Below, one piece after another: positions 23,683 to 31,337 of a stretch of 46,603 bases of DNA. Within the stretch, counting starts at the first letter, position 1. Each line of letters opens with the position of its first letter. The stretch is from Clostridiaceae bacterium (GTDB lineage Bacteria; Bacillota; Clostridia; Lachnospirales; Lachnospiraceae): NCBI GenBank assembly GCA_009911305.1, contig QXXC01000027.1, positions 1-46,603 on the forward strand, given 5' to 3'. Below the pieces are notes generated by a model, which was given only the letters and a program-made list of their open reading frames with translations, made no database searches and was not told the origin of the DNA. The position numbers and the translations under genes were made by a program.

Positions 23683-23907
23683 TTATCTGAATAACCTTTC
23701 CACCGCCTCGCGCCCTGCCATTCGCGGCGGCTCGCTTGCCGCCATTTTTTTAACTGCCTCATAATATCCTTTGGCACTCATAGCCTGCAATGCTGCGGGC
23801 GCGTTCACGAAAACATTATCATTTCTGTTTATCCATTCCTCCAAATACTCCACCGTATAAAGAGAATGATTTAATCTTTTTACAATTTTCTTTTCTCTGT
23901 CCGTCAT
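23683..23907 (-). CDS. Hypothetical phage protein, 74 aa
   Basis: Starts MTDREKKIVKRLNHSLYTVE. It is mostly helical, with SAKGYYEAVKKMAASEPP near the centre. Start overlaps the parB stop by four bases, so it is probably translated with it. No family recognised. It may be an accessory of the partition module. Confidence 0.6.
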   Translation of the reverse strand: MTDREKKIVKRLNHSLYTVEYLEEWINRNDNVFVNAPAALQAMSAKGYYEAVKKMAASEPPRMAGREAVERLFR

Positions 23908-25367
23908 TTCCCTGCCCTTTCCTTGCAGCGCATCATAAGATCCTGCAATATATAAATTTCGCTTTCCGTCAGGTAATCACTAACCGAAACTAATTCTTTT
24001 GCCGTCCGGTGCGCCCAATATTTCATATTGCTTTCAATGGTTTTAATCTCCATTACTTTCGTGTAGATCATAATGTCGATCAGTTCTGCCAGTTCGTCAT
24101 ATATGATTGTTGCCTGCTGCCCTGCTGCCAACCTCGCAACCTCTAAACCCTCATTTGTCAATACCGCTGTGCATTGTTCGGTTTCGGATCCTTTGAAAAC
24201 AAATGTTGTGTTCAATCCGGCGTAATCTGCTATGTACTCCCACTTTGCGCCGGTGTTTTCTTTCCACCCTTTCCAAAATTCCGCACCGAAAAGGCTTGAA
24301 CCAATAACCGCCTCCACGAAATACATGATCCTCATACCGTTATATTCCTTGTGCACATTGATTTTGCCGTTCATGATAAGGCTTTTACGGTCTGTATTGT
24401 CCGGCGCGGGCGCGTTATAGGTTACTTTGGTTTCCGGCGCATTCATAAAGCCGCTTTCCGGCGCATCCTGCACCGTTTCCTGCCGTTTTTCCGGCTCTGG
24501 CGTGATTTCTATCGTCTTCGCCTCTTTCGGCGGCTCCTGAGGCGGTTCCTGCGTTCTCCCGTGGCGTTCTGTTATAACGTCTGCCGCATCTTGTAAGCTG
24601 ATGCCGGTTTCTGCCGCGTACTGCCTTACCTCTGCCTTCAGTTCTTCCGGTAAATCATCGGGAAATACTTCTTTAAGGGCTTTCGCGTCCTTTGCGATCA
24701 GTGATCCGGTTGCCTTGTATGTTCCAAATAATGCCTGCTGCGCGTCCGGCTCCAGGCCGGCAATCTCATTTGCTGCGCTTGTGCTGATATTCCCGGCTGC
24801 GAATTCTTCCACAAACGGCGCTATCAGGTTGCTGTTTGTGTTATCCAATGTCCCTACTTTTGTTTTGCTGGTTCCCAGGATCCCGGCAATAATTGTCTGT
24901 TTCCGCCCGGCCAGCTTATGGGTTTTCTGGTATTCGGTTAAGAGCTCCCTCACCCGCGTGATTTCCCGCATTTTCTCATAGTCCGTTCTTTCCCGCTGCG
25001 TTGAATTTGTGAAAATCAAAACCAGCTCGTTTTGCACCTCGTCCGGCGTTTCCACCCTGCAGGGGATCATTTCATATTCGGTTTTGCCTTCGTCCAGAAG
25101 ACGTAAGATCGCAAGCCGCCGTTTATGTCCGGCGAGGACTTCGTACTCGTCTGTGCCCTCCACCGGCCTGACGACCGGATACTGCTGTAAACCGACCAGC
25201 TCGATGCTTTCTGCCAGCTCTTTTATCTCCTTATCCTGGGCGTGGTAAAAATTCACCGCATCCGGGGCCGGCCTTAATTTCCTTACGCTCAGTTTAACCG
25301 GTTTCCAGTCGCTTTTTATGCCCTTCCTGCTTTCCGCATTCAGAAAATCATTGATATTAAAGGCCAT
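23904..25367 (-). CDS. parB: ParB-like partition protein with long C-terminal domain
   Basis: 487 aa. The N-terminal ParB/Spo0J domain has IELVGLQQYPVVRPVEG and LAGHKRRLAILRLL (GxRR-type CTP/DNA motif as GHKRR) near residues 70-90. A helix-turn-helix part follows with AGILGTSKTKVGTLDN near 160, then a Pro/Glu-rich linker from about 270 to 330. The last 150 residues form an extra domain (IVHKEYNGM-like start, LIDIMIYTKVMEI) not found in chromosomal ParB. It reads directly after parA and a 73-aa ORF. Together with rep it implies plasmid-like maintenance. Confidence 0.92.
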   Translation of the reverse strand: MAFNINDFLNAESRKGIKSDWKPVKLSVRKLRPAPDAVNFYHAQDKEIKELAESIELVGLQQYPVVRPVEGTDEYEVLAGHKRRLAILRLLDEGKTEYEMIPCRVETPDEVQNELVLIFTNSTQRERTDYEKMREITRVRELLTEYQKTHKLAGRKQTIIAGILGTSKTKVGTLDNTNSNLIAPFVEEFAAGNISTSAANEIAGLEPDAQQALFGTYKATGSLIAKDAKALKEVFPDDLPEELKAEVRQYAAETGISLQDAADVITERHGRTQEPPQEPPKEAKTIEITPEPEKRQETVQDAPESGFMNAPETKVTYNAPAPDNTDRKSLIMNGKINVHKEYNGMRIMYFVEAVIGSSLFGAEFWKGWKENTGAKWEYIADYAGLNTTFVFKGSETEQCTAVLTNEGLEVARLAAGQQATIIYDELAELIDIMIYTKVMEIKTIESNMKYWAHRTAKELVSVSDYLTESEIYILQDLMMRCKERAGK

Positions 25368-25383
25368 CCTTTTCTCCTTTGCT

Positions 25384-25405
25384 GTGTACCCGGTTTGGGT
25401 ACCCG
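25384..25405. promoter_or_regulatory. Inverted repeat ahead of parB, candidate operator or parS
   Basis: On the plus strand GTACCC, five bases, GGGTAC. On the minus strand two 9-mers CGGGTACCC and CGGGTACAC are separated by AAAC. It lies 17 bases before the parB start. Partition loci often self-regulate through such sites. No other copy was noticed in the window. Confidence 0.5.
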
Positions 25406-25422
25406 TCCAGTATTTACCAGGT

Positions 25423-25644
25423 TCACGGCATACTTACCGCGTATAAATCGAGATCTAATTTATACCAGCCGTCCAACTCCAAAATAAATTTAATATGCCC
25501 GGTCTTTGCGCTTACCTGTATCAGGATGTCGGTAATTTCCATAACTTTCGCCTCGCCCCTGTAATATGCGTTGCCTTTCGTTTCAAACCGCACCCGGTCA
25601 CCGATTTCATAAGGGCATTTTGCTTTGAATTTAAGCATCTGCAT
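25423..25644 (-). CDS. Small beta-barrel-like protein between parA and parB, 73 aa
   Basis: Starts MQMLKFKAKCPYEIGDRVRF. The pattern CPYEIGDRV, then YRGEAKVMEITDIL and HIKFILELDGWYKLD is a short SH3-like or OB-like barrel. Its start overlaps parA by 14 bases. No family is recognised; a partition accessory is possible. Confidence 0.65.
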   Translation of the reverse strand: MQMLKFKAKCPYEIGDRVRFETKGNAYYRGEAKVMEITDILIQVSAKTGHIKFILELDGWYKLDLDLYAVSMP

Positions 25645-26413
25645 GATTTATACCCCCTAAATACTCAACGACAAACTTTTTATAGTCCTGGGCCGCCCCG
25701 CACCTGGATGAGTACAGGGCGAGCGGGAGCCCGGCGATCGTGCTTTCGTTGACCTTCCTCTCCGTCCTGCGGATCCGCTGGCCAAATACCTTTATCCCCC
25801 GGGCCTTTAAGAAAGCGATCCCCTGGTTGTTTACATCATTATTCTGGTATTGTGTCACAAGGCAGCCTGCGATCCGGAGATTTTCGTTAAAATCCTCCCG
25901 TATCTGTCCTATCTGCTCAGACAGGATGTCCAGACCGTCAAACGAATACTGATCCATGAATACCGGGATGATGACATCATCCGACGCTACCAGCGCGTTT
26001 ATGATGCTCATATTGATATCCGGCGCGTTGTCGATAATGCAATAATCGTAATTCCCCGCTACGGGGGCCAGCGCCTTTTTAAACCTCGTCTGCTGCTGCC
26101 GCCCGGTGTCCACTACGGTTCTTAAGTTTGCTTCCAGTAAATCCATGTTTGCCGTTATAATGTCAATGCCCTCATAATCGGTTTTACGGATAATCCCAGT
26201 GGGATCCGGGCTGCGCTCCAGCATCATACGCGCCACTGTATCCCTGTCCCCGGTATCATAACGTTTAAATGTTTTGGAAGCGTTCCCCTGTTTGTCATTG
26301 TCAACCACGAGGACACGTTTTTTATGCACCGCTGCCAGTATGTACGCCATGTTTACCGCTGTTGTTGTCTTTGCCACGCCGCCTTTTAAGCTGATGATTG
26401 AAATTATATGCAT
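25631..26413 (-). CDS. parA: ParA family partition ATPase
   Basis: 260 aa. Deviant Walker A SLKGGVAKTTTAVNM at residues 8-22, Walker A' VLVVDNDKQGNASKTF near 34-49, and Walker B YDYCIIDNAPDINMS near 117. The end has REDFNENLRIAGCLVTQYQN and RRTERKVNESTIAGLPLALY, the standard MinD/ParA C-terminal pattern. The lack of an N-terminal HTH makes it type Ib/Soj-like. It should segregate the element together with ParB. Confidence 0.94.
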   Translation of the reverse strand: MHIISIISLKGGVAKTTTAVNMAYILAAVHKKRVLVVDNDKQGNASKTFKRYDTGDRDTVARMMLERSPDPTGIIRKTDYEGIDIITANMDLLEANLRTVVDTGRQQQTRFKKALAPVAGNYDYCIIDNAPDINMSIINALVASDDVIIPVFMDQYSFDGLDILSEQIGQIREDFNENLRIAGCLVTQYQNNDVNNQGIAFLKARGIKVFGQRIRRTERKVNESTIAGLPLALYSSRCGAAQDYKKFVVEYLGGINHADA

Positions 26414-26426
26414 TTGCTGAACCTCC

Positions 26427-26828
26427 TTATTTTCTGTGTGTCTTTGAAATTTTATGGCCTGCTTTTTGCTGCTCCCCCTGGTTGAACCGGATTCCGGGAA
26501 TGCCTGCCAGGGACTCCATGGAACCGCTTTTATTGTTCTGTGTATATTTCCATATCTCCAGTATTTTCTCCGCGCTCCAGCCGGTCTGTACCGCGTCTAA
26601 TGCGTCACCGGGCGGCATACCGGCCATTAACAGCGTTATAAGCATTTGCAATAAGGACAGATACCCGTCAAAACTGTATAAATGTTTCTTTGAATCCAGT
26701 ACGCCTGCTGCCTGCTGTGCAAATTCTAAAGTAGTTACCGCCGCAATCTCGTTTTTTAACCGCTGTTCATCTGTCCTTTGCTGCAAAATTTCTTTTTTAA
26801 GCTGCTTTATGATCTCTGTCATAGCCAT
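26427..26828 (-). CDS. Hypothetical phage protein, 133 aa
   Basis: Starts MAMTEIIKQLKKEILQQRTD, a coiled coil. The centre has LQMLITLLMAGMPPGDALDA and the end IPGIRFNQGEQQKAGHK is basic. It ends 13 bases before parA. Family not recognised; may join the partition or early module. Confidence 0.55.
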   Translation of the reverse strand: MAMTEIIKQLKKEILQQRTDEQRLKNEIAAVTTLEFAQQAAGVLDSKKHLYSFDGYLSLLQMLITLLMAGMPPGDALDAVQTGWSAEKILEIWKYTQNNKSGSMESLAGIPGIRFNQGEQQKAGHKISKTHRK

Positions 26829-26839
26829 ATAACGCCCCC

Positions 26840-27139
26840 CTACAAATAAGACTTGCCATAACGCGCCCGGAATTCCTCGCGGCTTCCGATCTTGGCCTCA
26901 TACATGGCCTGCCCTAAAATCTTTGATAACTTTTCAGCCATCGGGTTATCATGTACGCGCTCTGCCACCTTTCCCAGGTTATGACAGTTATTGCAGGCGG
27001 GTACTTTCAAACCGTCCTGCTCTGCCAGTTCTCTAATGCCGCTGCCGAATAATAAATGATGCTCGCACTCTGCCGGCCTGCCACAAAAGAAACACGCCTC
27101 CCCATGTTCTGTTACAATGCTTTTTGTTTTTTTCATCAT
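26840..27139 (-). CDS. Phage HNH-type zinc protein
   Basis: 99 aa. CFFCGRPAECEHHLLFGSG near residues 16-34 and CNNCHNLGKVAERVHDN near 49-65 supply four Cys in CxxC pairs and the HH of an HNH core. The C-terminus MYEAKIGSREEFRARYGKSYL is typical of recombination-related HNH proteins of the phage early region (NinG/DUF968 neighbourhood). The HNH core looks intact. Nuclease activity is inferred. Confidence 0.8.
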   Translation of the reverse strand: MMKKTKSIVTEHGEACFFCGRPAECEHHLLFGSGIRELAEQDGLKVPACNNCHNLGKVAERVHDNPMAEKLSKILGQAMYEAKIGSREEFRARYGKSYL

Positions 27140-27169
27140 CCGATCCCCTCCACGGATCCCCGGCCCTGC

Positions 27170-27658
27170 TTACTGTGCTTTAATGCTTCCCGCTATCCCT
27201 GCGGGGCGCCCTTCCTGGAAGATTACAACCATGCTGGGAAACGGGGCCCTCTCCCGGCTTTTCTTCCCTGCAATTTCAAACTTAAGGCGGCCTTCAATAA
27301 AACGTATCTCCGCTTTTCCTAAGATAAAATTATGGAACGCCGCCGTGTCGGTACGCGCCGCTATCAGCATGACCACGGTGCTGCCGGCCTGCGCCTCCCT
27401 ATAACACTTTTCTATCCATGCCGCCTGTCCGGCGTTTGACTTTGTTTTCCGGCTGTACGGCGGATTGCAGAATACCGTCTCACCCTCCCATGGCTGCGCC
27501 AGGCCGTCCTGCTCCCTGGTGTAATACCTGGCGCACTTGTGGTTATCTTCACCGGCGCAGGGATCCAGTGTAAAGGCAAATTCTTTGTTGAGTGCATCGA
27601 AAAGATCCTGCGGGGTTCCCCAATCGTCTTTTCCGGTGCTAAAGTGTACCTTATCCAT
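27170..27658 (-). CDS. Phage-type N6-adenine DNA methyltransferase
   Basis: 162 aa. WGTPQDLFDALNKEFAFTLD and PCAGEDNHKCARYY begin the family (Dam, phage type); the catalytic NPPY lies in VFCNPPYSRKTK near residue 70, followed by AQAGSTVVMLIAARTDTAAFH. It probably protects phage DNA against host restriction. It overlaps the next gene by 8 bases. All conserved motifs appear present. Confidence 0.92.
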   Translation of the reverse strand: MDKVHFSTGKDDWGTPQDLFDALNKEFAFTLDPCAGEDNHKCARYYTREQDGLAQPWEGETVFCNPPYSRKTKSNAGQAAWIEKCYREAQAGSTVVMLIAARTDTAAFHNFILGKAEIRFIEGRLKFEIAGKKSRERAPFPSMVVIFQEGRPAGIAGSIKAQ

Positions 27659-27908
27659 TTTCTGCCTCCTTGTTTTTCAATTCCTTTTCCGCAAGCTCTA
27701 TGAATATCTGCGCTCGCTCTATTGCCCGCTTATTCGCCGCTATTTTCGCCTCTGCTATTCCTTTTAACCAAACCCATTTCGGAATGTCTTTATCATGCAG
27801 ATATTTCTTTAAATCGGTTTTTGCTTTTTCTAAAGCCTCATGCAGATCGCCGGAATAACTCGCTTTATATGTGTTTTTCTTTGTCGTTACCTTCCATGTT
27901 GACGCCAT
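27651..27908 (-). CDS. Hypothetical phage protein, 85 aa
   Basis: From ATG 27906-27908 with GGGGGGAGAGA just upstream; an in-frame start at 27989 would overlap the previous gene by 71 bases and lacks a good site. Starts MASTWKVTTKKNTYKASYSG and continues as a charged helix (AIERAQIFIELAEKELKNKE). No family recognised. It precedes the adenine methyltransferase, overlapping it by 8 bases. Confidence 0.6.
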   Translation of the reverse strand: MASTWKVTTKKNTYKASYSGDLHEALEKAKTDLKKYLHDKDIPKWVWLKGIAEAKIAANKRAIERAQIFIELAEKELKNKEAENG

Positions 27909-27918
27909 TCTCTCCCCC

Positions 27919-28248
27919 CTATGAATTGTCACCGCGCATCTGTGCCGCAAAACTGTTTTTAAAGGTCTGCCAGTTCTCGGCGGTTCCAAACCGGTATACT
28001 TGTATCTTTCCGGCTTTCCAGTCCTCCGCGATGCCGTACCCTAACCCCTTTTCCTTATTGATCCAAAAGATACGAATTTTAAATGTGCCGCTATAAATGT
28101 TGTCCTTTTCGTAAAATACTTGCCTACTCTCATGCTCTAAAATGCAGAATGTGAAAAAGTCTGTCATCGTATCGTAAATTTGGTTTATCAACTTTTCATC
28201 TGTCAATCTTACTGCCGGTTCCGGCATTTTGTTATAATTCAATACCAT
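27919..28248 (-). CDS. Hypothetical phage protein, 109 aa
   Basis: Starts MVLNYNKMPEPAVRLTDEKL. It is beta-rich (YSGTFKIRIFWINKEKGLGY) and ends ENWQTFKNSFAAQMRGDNS. It directly follows the fused methyltransferase gene with no gap. Function not recognised. Confidence 0.6.
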   Translation of the reverse strand: MVLNYNKMPEPAVRLTDEKLINQIYDTMTDFFTFCILEHESRQVFYEKDNIYSGTFKIRIFWINKEKGLGYGIAEDWKAGKIQVYRFGTAENWQTFKNSFAAQMRGDNS

Positions 28249-29976
28249 TTAATCGCCCCCGCTTTCGTTCGTCTGTCCTAAAATAATTTTTCTGAATATG
28301 CTTTCAAATATCGTTACCGGTATGCTGTTACCCGCCTGCTTATAAAGTGCCATTGCGTACCGTCCATTTTTCTCTTGTACTGCTGCTGCAGCCTCAAAAT
28401 CTGCATCGCTATAACCTTGCAGCCTCCAACATTCACGCTCTGTCAAATAGCGATATTTTCCGCCGCCTAAATCTATAACCTGCGCCGGTGTCCTATCCTG
28501 CCGCGCCGTTATGGTATATGCGTAATCTTTTATGACTGTTGCCCTTCGTATTCCTTTTTGCCCTATTGCGTTATATACGCTTGGTTGTGTTACGGTGTAT
28601 ACTTCCGGCACATCGTTTTCTAAAAATTCCGCAATATTCCGCATCGGCGTTTTTATCAGATCATCGAAATTAAACGGATCCCCGCCCAAAACAGATATTG
28701 TAAAAACTCTTTCCCGCGCCTGCGGCAATCCAAACTCCCGCGCATCTAATGTTTGAAAACTGTTTATGTACCCCAATCTCTGCATTTCTGATAGATACCG
28801 GTTAAAATTATGGATCATGTGTTTTGATGTAACATTCTTTACATTTTCCCAAATGACAAAACGCGGTTTCCATTCCCCCATCTGCTTAATTATGTTTATG
28901 GTTTCCCACATAAGACTTGACCGCGTTCCGGATCCCTTATCTGCGCCTTTTCCTCGGTTTATTCTGCCACCTGCTGCCGTTGCTTTTCCTTGATGCCCCG
29001 CAATGCTGAAATCTTGGCAGGGCGATCCATGTATCAGAATATCCGTCTTTAAATTCCAACCCACAACGGATTGTGTTGTATATGGCAATTCGCTTTCAAA
29101 CATTGCATTGTATGATTTTACGGCTTTTTCGTCTATCTCCACATAATCAATGGCTTTAACCGGTATTCCGATATTTCGCAGGGCGCATCGTGGCGATCCA
29201 ATGCCGCCAAATAATTCAAGTATCTTTATTTCGCCGCACTTAATCATTTTTACCGCTACCCCCCCCCATACAAATAATTTTTCTGTCACTCTGAAATGTT
29301 CTTTTGCTTTCATCGTGCGATCTATTTCTTTTTCCCAAACGGTTATAAAATCCTCCGGTGCCTTTTGCTCTGAAATTAAAACCGTATTGCATCGGCTCCA
29401 ATCCCTCATAATCTGCCAAAACTCCAACCGGTTAAATGCTTTTGCAATGCCGTACTCTTTCGTTTCGTCATACGGCGGATCGCAATATACAACACAACCT
29501 TTCGGGCAAAACTCCCGATAATCCTTTACCATGAAATCTATACCCGCGATGCCGCCGCGCTGCATCTGTTTTAAAATGTTGCTGCTGTTTTCTCTGAAAT
29601 AATCCCTTTTTCTGCCTCTGTCGTACCCGATGCCCGCATAGCCTCCATCAAAAAACCTGCCGTTAAATGATGCAAGGAAACCGACCGCCCCAACATACCA
29701 CGCCGGAAATCTTTCTTTGTCTGCCCTTACTCTGTCGTATTCATCCTTCGGTATGGCTTCCGGTAGTTTCCCGCCTTTTTGCAGATGCTTAAAAAGGGCT
29801 ATCAGATATTCGTTTTTATCTGCCGCAATCCGGTTGTCTGCTTTTATCTTGTCTATCACATTGCAGCCGCCGCAAAACGGTTCTATATATGTCCTGCTGC
29901 CGCTTACGGCTATATGACTTTGGATAACTGGCACTATGTAATCTGTTATTTTAGCTTTCGATCCCATGTAAACCAT
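28249..29976 (-). CDS. Fused D12-type adenine and C5-cytosine DNA methyltransferase
   Basis: 575 aa as read. Residues 1-237 are a D12-class Dam: YMGSKAKI at the start, motif I IEPFCGGCNV near 33, and catalytic DPPY in YCDPPYDETKEYG near 170. Residues 244-575 are a complete C5 enzyme: LELFGGIGSPRCA, catalytic PCQ in GSPCQDFSIAG, ENVKNV, QARERV, RECWRLQGY and a final QAGNSI. The joint is a G9 tract followed by VAVKM. The second enzyme's own ATG is at 29245-29247. Without the exact G count the genes would be separate and overlapping (see findings). Neither domain has a visible restriction partner, so the role is probably protection or regulation. Confidence 0.88.
   Translation of the reverse strand: MVYMGSKAKITDYIVPVIQSHIAVSGSRTYIEPFCGGCNVIDKIKADNRIAADKNEYLIALFKHLQKGGKLPEAIPKDEYDRVRADKERFPAWYVGAVGFLASFNGRFFDGGYAGIGYDRGRKRDYFRENSSNILKQMQRGGIAGIDFMVKDYREFCPKGCVVYCDPPYDETKEYGIAKAFNRLEFWQIMRDWSRCNTVLISEQKAPEDFITVWEKEIDRTMKAKEHFRVTEKLFVWGGVAVKMIKCGEIKILELFGGIGSPRCALRNIGIPVKAIDYVEIDEKAVKSYNAMFESELPYTTQSVVGWNLKTDILIHGSPCQDFSIAGHQGKATAAGGRINRGKGADKGSGTRSSLMWETINIIKQMGEWKPRFVIWENVKNVTSKHMIHNFNRYLSEMQRLGYINSFQTLDAREFGLPQARERVFTISVLGGDPFNFDDLIKTPMRNIAEFLENDVPEVYTVTQPSVYNAIGQKGIRRATVIKDYAYTITARQDRTPAQVIDLGGGKYRYLTERECWRLQGYSDADFEAAAAVQEKNGRYAMALYKQAGNSIPVTIFESIFRKIILGQTNESGGD
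29259..29267 (-). repeat. G9 tract at the methyltransferase fusion joint
   Basis: Nine G on the coding strand after TAT. G9 keeps one frame across both enzymes. G8 gives TGG GGG GGG TAG, a stop at once. G10 gives a short tail and a TAA that overlaps the ATG of the C5 enzyme. Confidence 0.9.
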
Positions 29977-29980
29977 TCCG

Positions 29981-30406
29981 CTATCCGTCCTTTAAATCAT
30001 TTTCTAATTCTTCATCGTGCCGGCTGTCATATTCTGCAAACGTTACATTGTGGATCTGTGTCAGCATAAAGAATTGTTTCCAGTCTTCCACGTTGGCAGG
30101 CGGCTTTCCGTTTGCTTTCTTCCAACCGTCTTTCTGCCATTTCTCCAGCCGGCGGGCGTTTCCCATGTAGTCGCAGGATGAGTAAATTGTGATATGACAG
30201 GGCTTTAATAATATCCGCATTGCCGCAATACAGGTTTTCAGATTTAAGGCGTTTTTCGTGTCATGCCGGATCCGGATCTGCTGTTTCCTTATGTGGCTTT
30301 TTCCGGCGCTGTCTATGTATTCTATGACCGCAGCCGCCTCTCCCGCGCCTCGTGGGTTTCCTCTGAAATGACATTTGATATATATTCCAACCTCCAGCTT
30401 ATCCAC
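29981..30406 (-). CDS. RNase H-fold protein with lost catalytic residues
   Basis: 141 aa. The order of elements follows RNase HI: KCHFRGNPRGAGEAAAVIEY (strand 1-2), NLKTCIAAMRIL (helix A), ITIYSSCDYM (strand 4), LEKWQKDGWKKANGKPPANV (basic handle region) and VTFAEYDSRHDEELENDL at the end. The catalytic positions appear changed: the first Asp is Cys/His (KCHF), the Glu in helix A is absent, and the TDS motif is SSC. Only the last Asp seems kept. It is probably an inactive binding protein. The start is GTG 30404-30406 close to GGAGGGAG. It lies just after rep and the 32-bp palindrome. Confidence 0.7.
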   Translation of the reverse strand: MDKLEVGIYIKCHFRGNPRGAGEAAAVIEYIDSAGKSHIRKQQIRIRHDTKNALNLKTCIAAMRILLKPCHITIYSSCDYMGNARRLEKWQKDGWKKANGKPPANVEDWKQFFMLTQIHNVTFAEYDSRHDEELENDLKDG

Positions 30407-30420
30407 CTCCCTCCGATCTG

Positions 30421-30452
30421 CCTTTCCGTCCAGTAATTACTGGACGGAAAGG
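30421..30452. repeat. 32-bp perfect palindrome between rep and the RNase H-like gene
   Basis: CCTTTCCGTCCAGTAA meets TTACTGGACGGAAAGG with no loop: 16 of 16 positions match. It lies 12 bases beyond the rep stop codon. No T-run follows on either strand, so it is not a normal terminator. Candidate replication origin, protein site or cruciform. Confidence 0.9.
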
Positions 30453-30464
30453 GTTATCGACAAT

Positions 30465-31202
30465 CTAACCGCCGCTCCCGGAAATGCGAACCATTGTATA
30501 TTTTTGATATGCCCTGCCTGTAAAGGGATCCACGCTGTTATATACGGTGTCCTTGTCTATGTAGTAGCCTTTTACCGGTTTCGGATCCGGCAGCCACCGC
30601 TTTGCTTTTTTAATAATCTCTGTTCTTGGTGTTGGCAGGATCAGATTGCGGCTGCAACTGTATCTTTGTTTCTTCACTCCGTCCTTTGCCTTATATGTCT
30701 TTGATGTCTCTTTTATCAGATACACTGCAAGATCTTTATATTGTCCGGTATCATCTAAAAATTTAAAATCCGGCCTCCCATACCTCCAGAGCTTTCTGAC
30801 CATTTTAGGGACATCCACCCCTTCAATATGGTTTATTAGCAGATGGTGGTGTATCGCTTTGTTCAGGTACTCTGTCACACATACCCATTTCAGATCCGCC
30901 CCCACCTTTTTAAATTCTTTTCTTAACCCGTCTATCAGCTTTTTTACATCCTTCTTCGCCTCCCCCGGTTCCGGCCTTTCGTCCTTCCGGTATGTCAGGG
31001 TAATAAACAGATCATCAGCCCCAAAATTCGCATTTATTTTCAGGCGCAGGGTTCGCTCCGCATTCATACGGTTTATTTTTTCCATCTCCTCCGTTGTTGG
31101 CTTTTCCTTTCGTCCCCTTACCCTCACCCCCACTCTCTTAGTGTAGCTTTTGGTAATCTCAACCGTCGCCCCTGCCCGCACTACTGTCTTATAATATCCC
31201 AC
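30465..31202 (-). CDS. HUH-type rolling-circle replication protein
   Basis: 245 aa from GTG 31200-31202, with GAGGG 7 bases upstream; a TTG two codons earlier sits too close to the site. Motif 1: FITLTYRKDERP near residue 67. Motif 2: NKAIHHHLLINHIE near 112-125, the HUH pair being in HHHLL. Motif 3: YLIKETSKTYKA near 160, with the catalytic Tyr and Lys in Y-L-I-K. This pattern matches rolling-circle replication-associated proteins found on small plasmids and some phages. It nicks one DNA strand and starts replication. It is first in the early block that carries ParA/ParB. Confidence 0.88.
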   Translation of the reverse strand: MGYYKTVVRAGATVEITKSYTKRVGVRVRGRKEKPTTEEMEKINRMNAERTLRLKINANFGADDLFITLTYRKDERPEPGEAKKDVKKLIDGLRKEFKKVGADLKWVCVTEYLNKAIHHHLLINHIEGVDVPKMVRKLWRYGRPDFKFLDDTGQYKDLAVYLIKETSKTYKAKDGVKKQRYSCSRNLILPTPRTEIIKKAKRWLPDPKPVKGYYIDKDTVYNSVDPFTGRAYQKYTMVRISGSGG

Positions 31203-31273
31203 AGCCAAACCCTCTTTTGCGTTATCCCCATTCCCTCCCAGGAATCTAAAGTTAATAGTCTGAACAAGCCCGG

Positions 31274-31296
31274 AACCGGCCGTTTTGCCGGTTTTT
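31274..31296 (+). terminator. Plus-strand terminator-like hairpin upstream of rep
   Basis: AACCGGC, six-base loop, GCCGGTT followed by TTTC on the plus strand. It would stop transcription toward the small RNA promoter and insulate it. Confidence 0.55.
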
Positions 31297-31301
31297 CTGG
31301 C

Positions 31302-31331
31302 TTGACGGCAAACGCAATAATATGGTATGAT
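31302..31331 (+). promoter_or_regulatory. Plus-strand promoter upstream of rep
   Basis: TTGACG, 18 bp, TATGAT: five of six in each box. It points away from rep, toward a hairpin with a T-run about 60 nt later, with no ORF between. Confidence 0.7.
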
Positions 31332-31337
31332 TATGCC

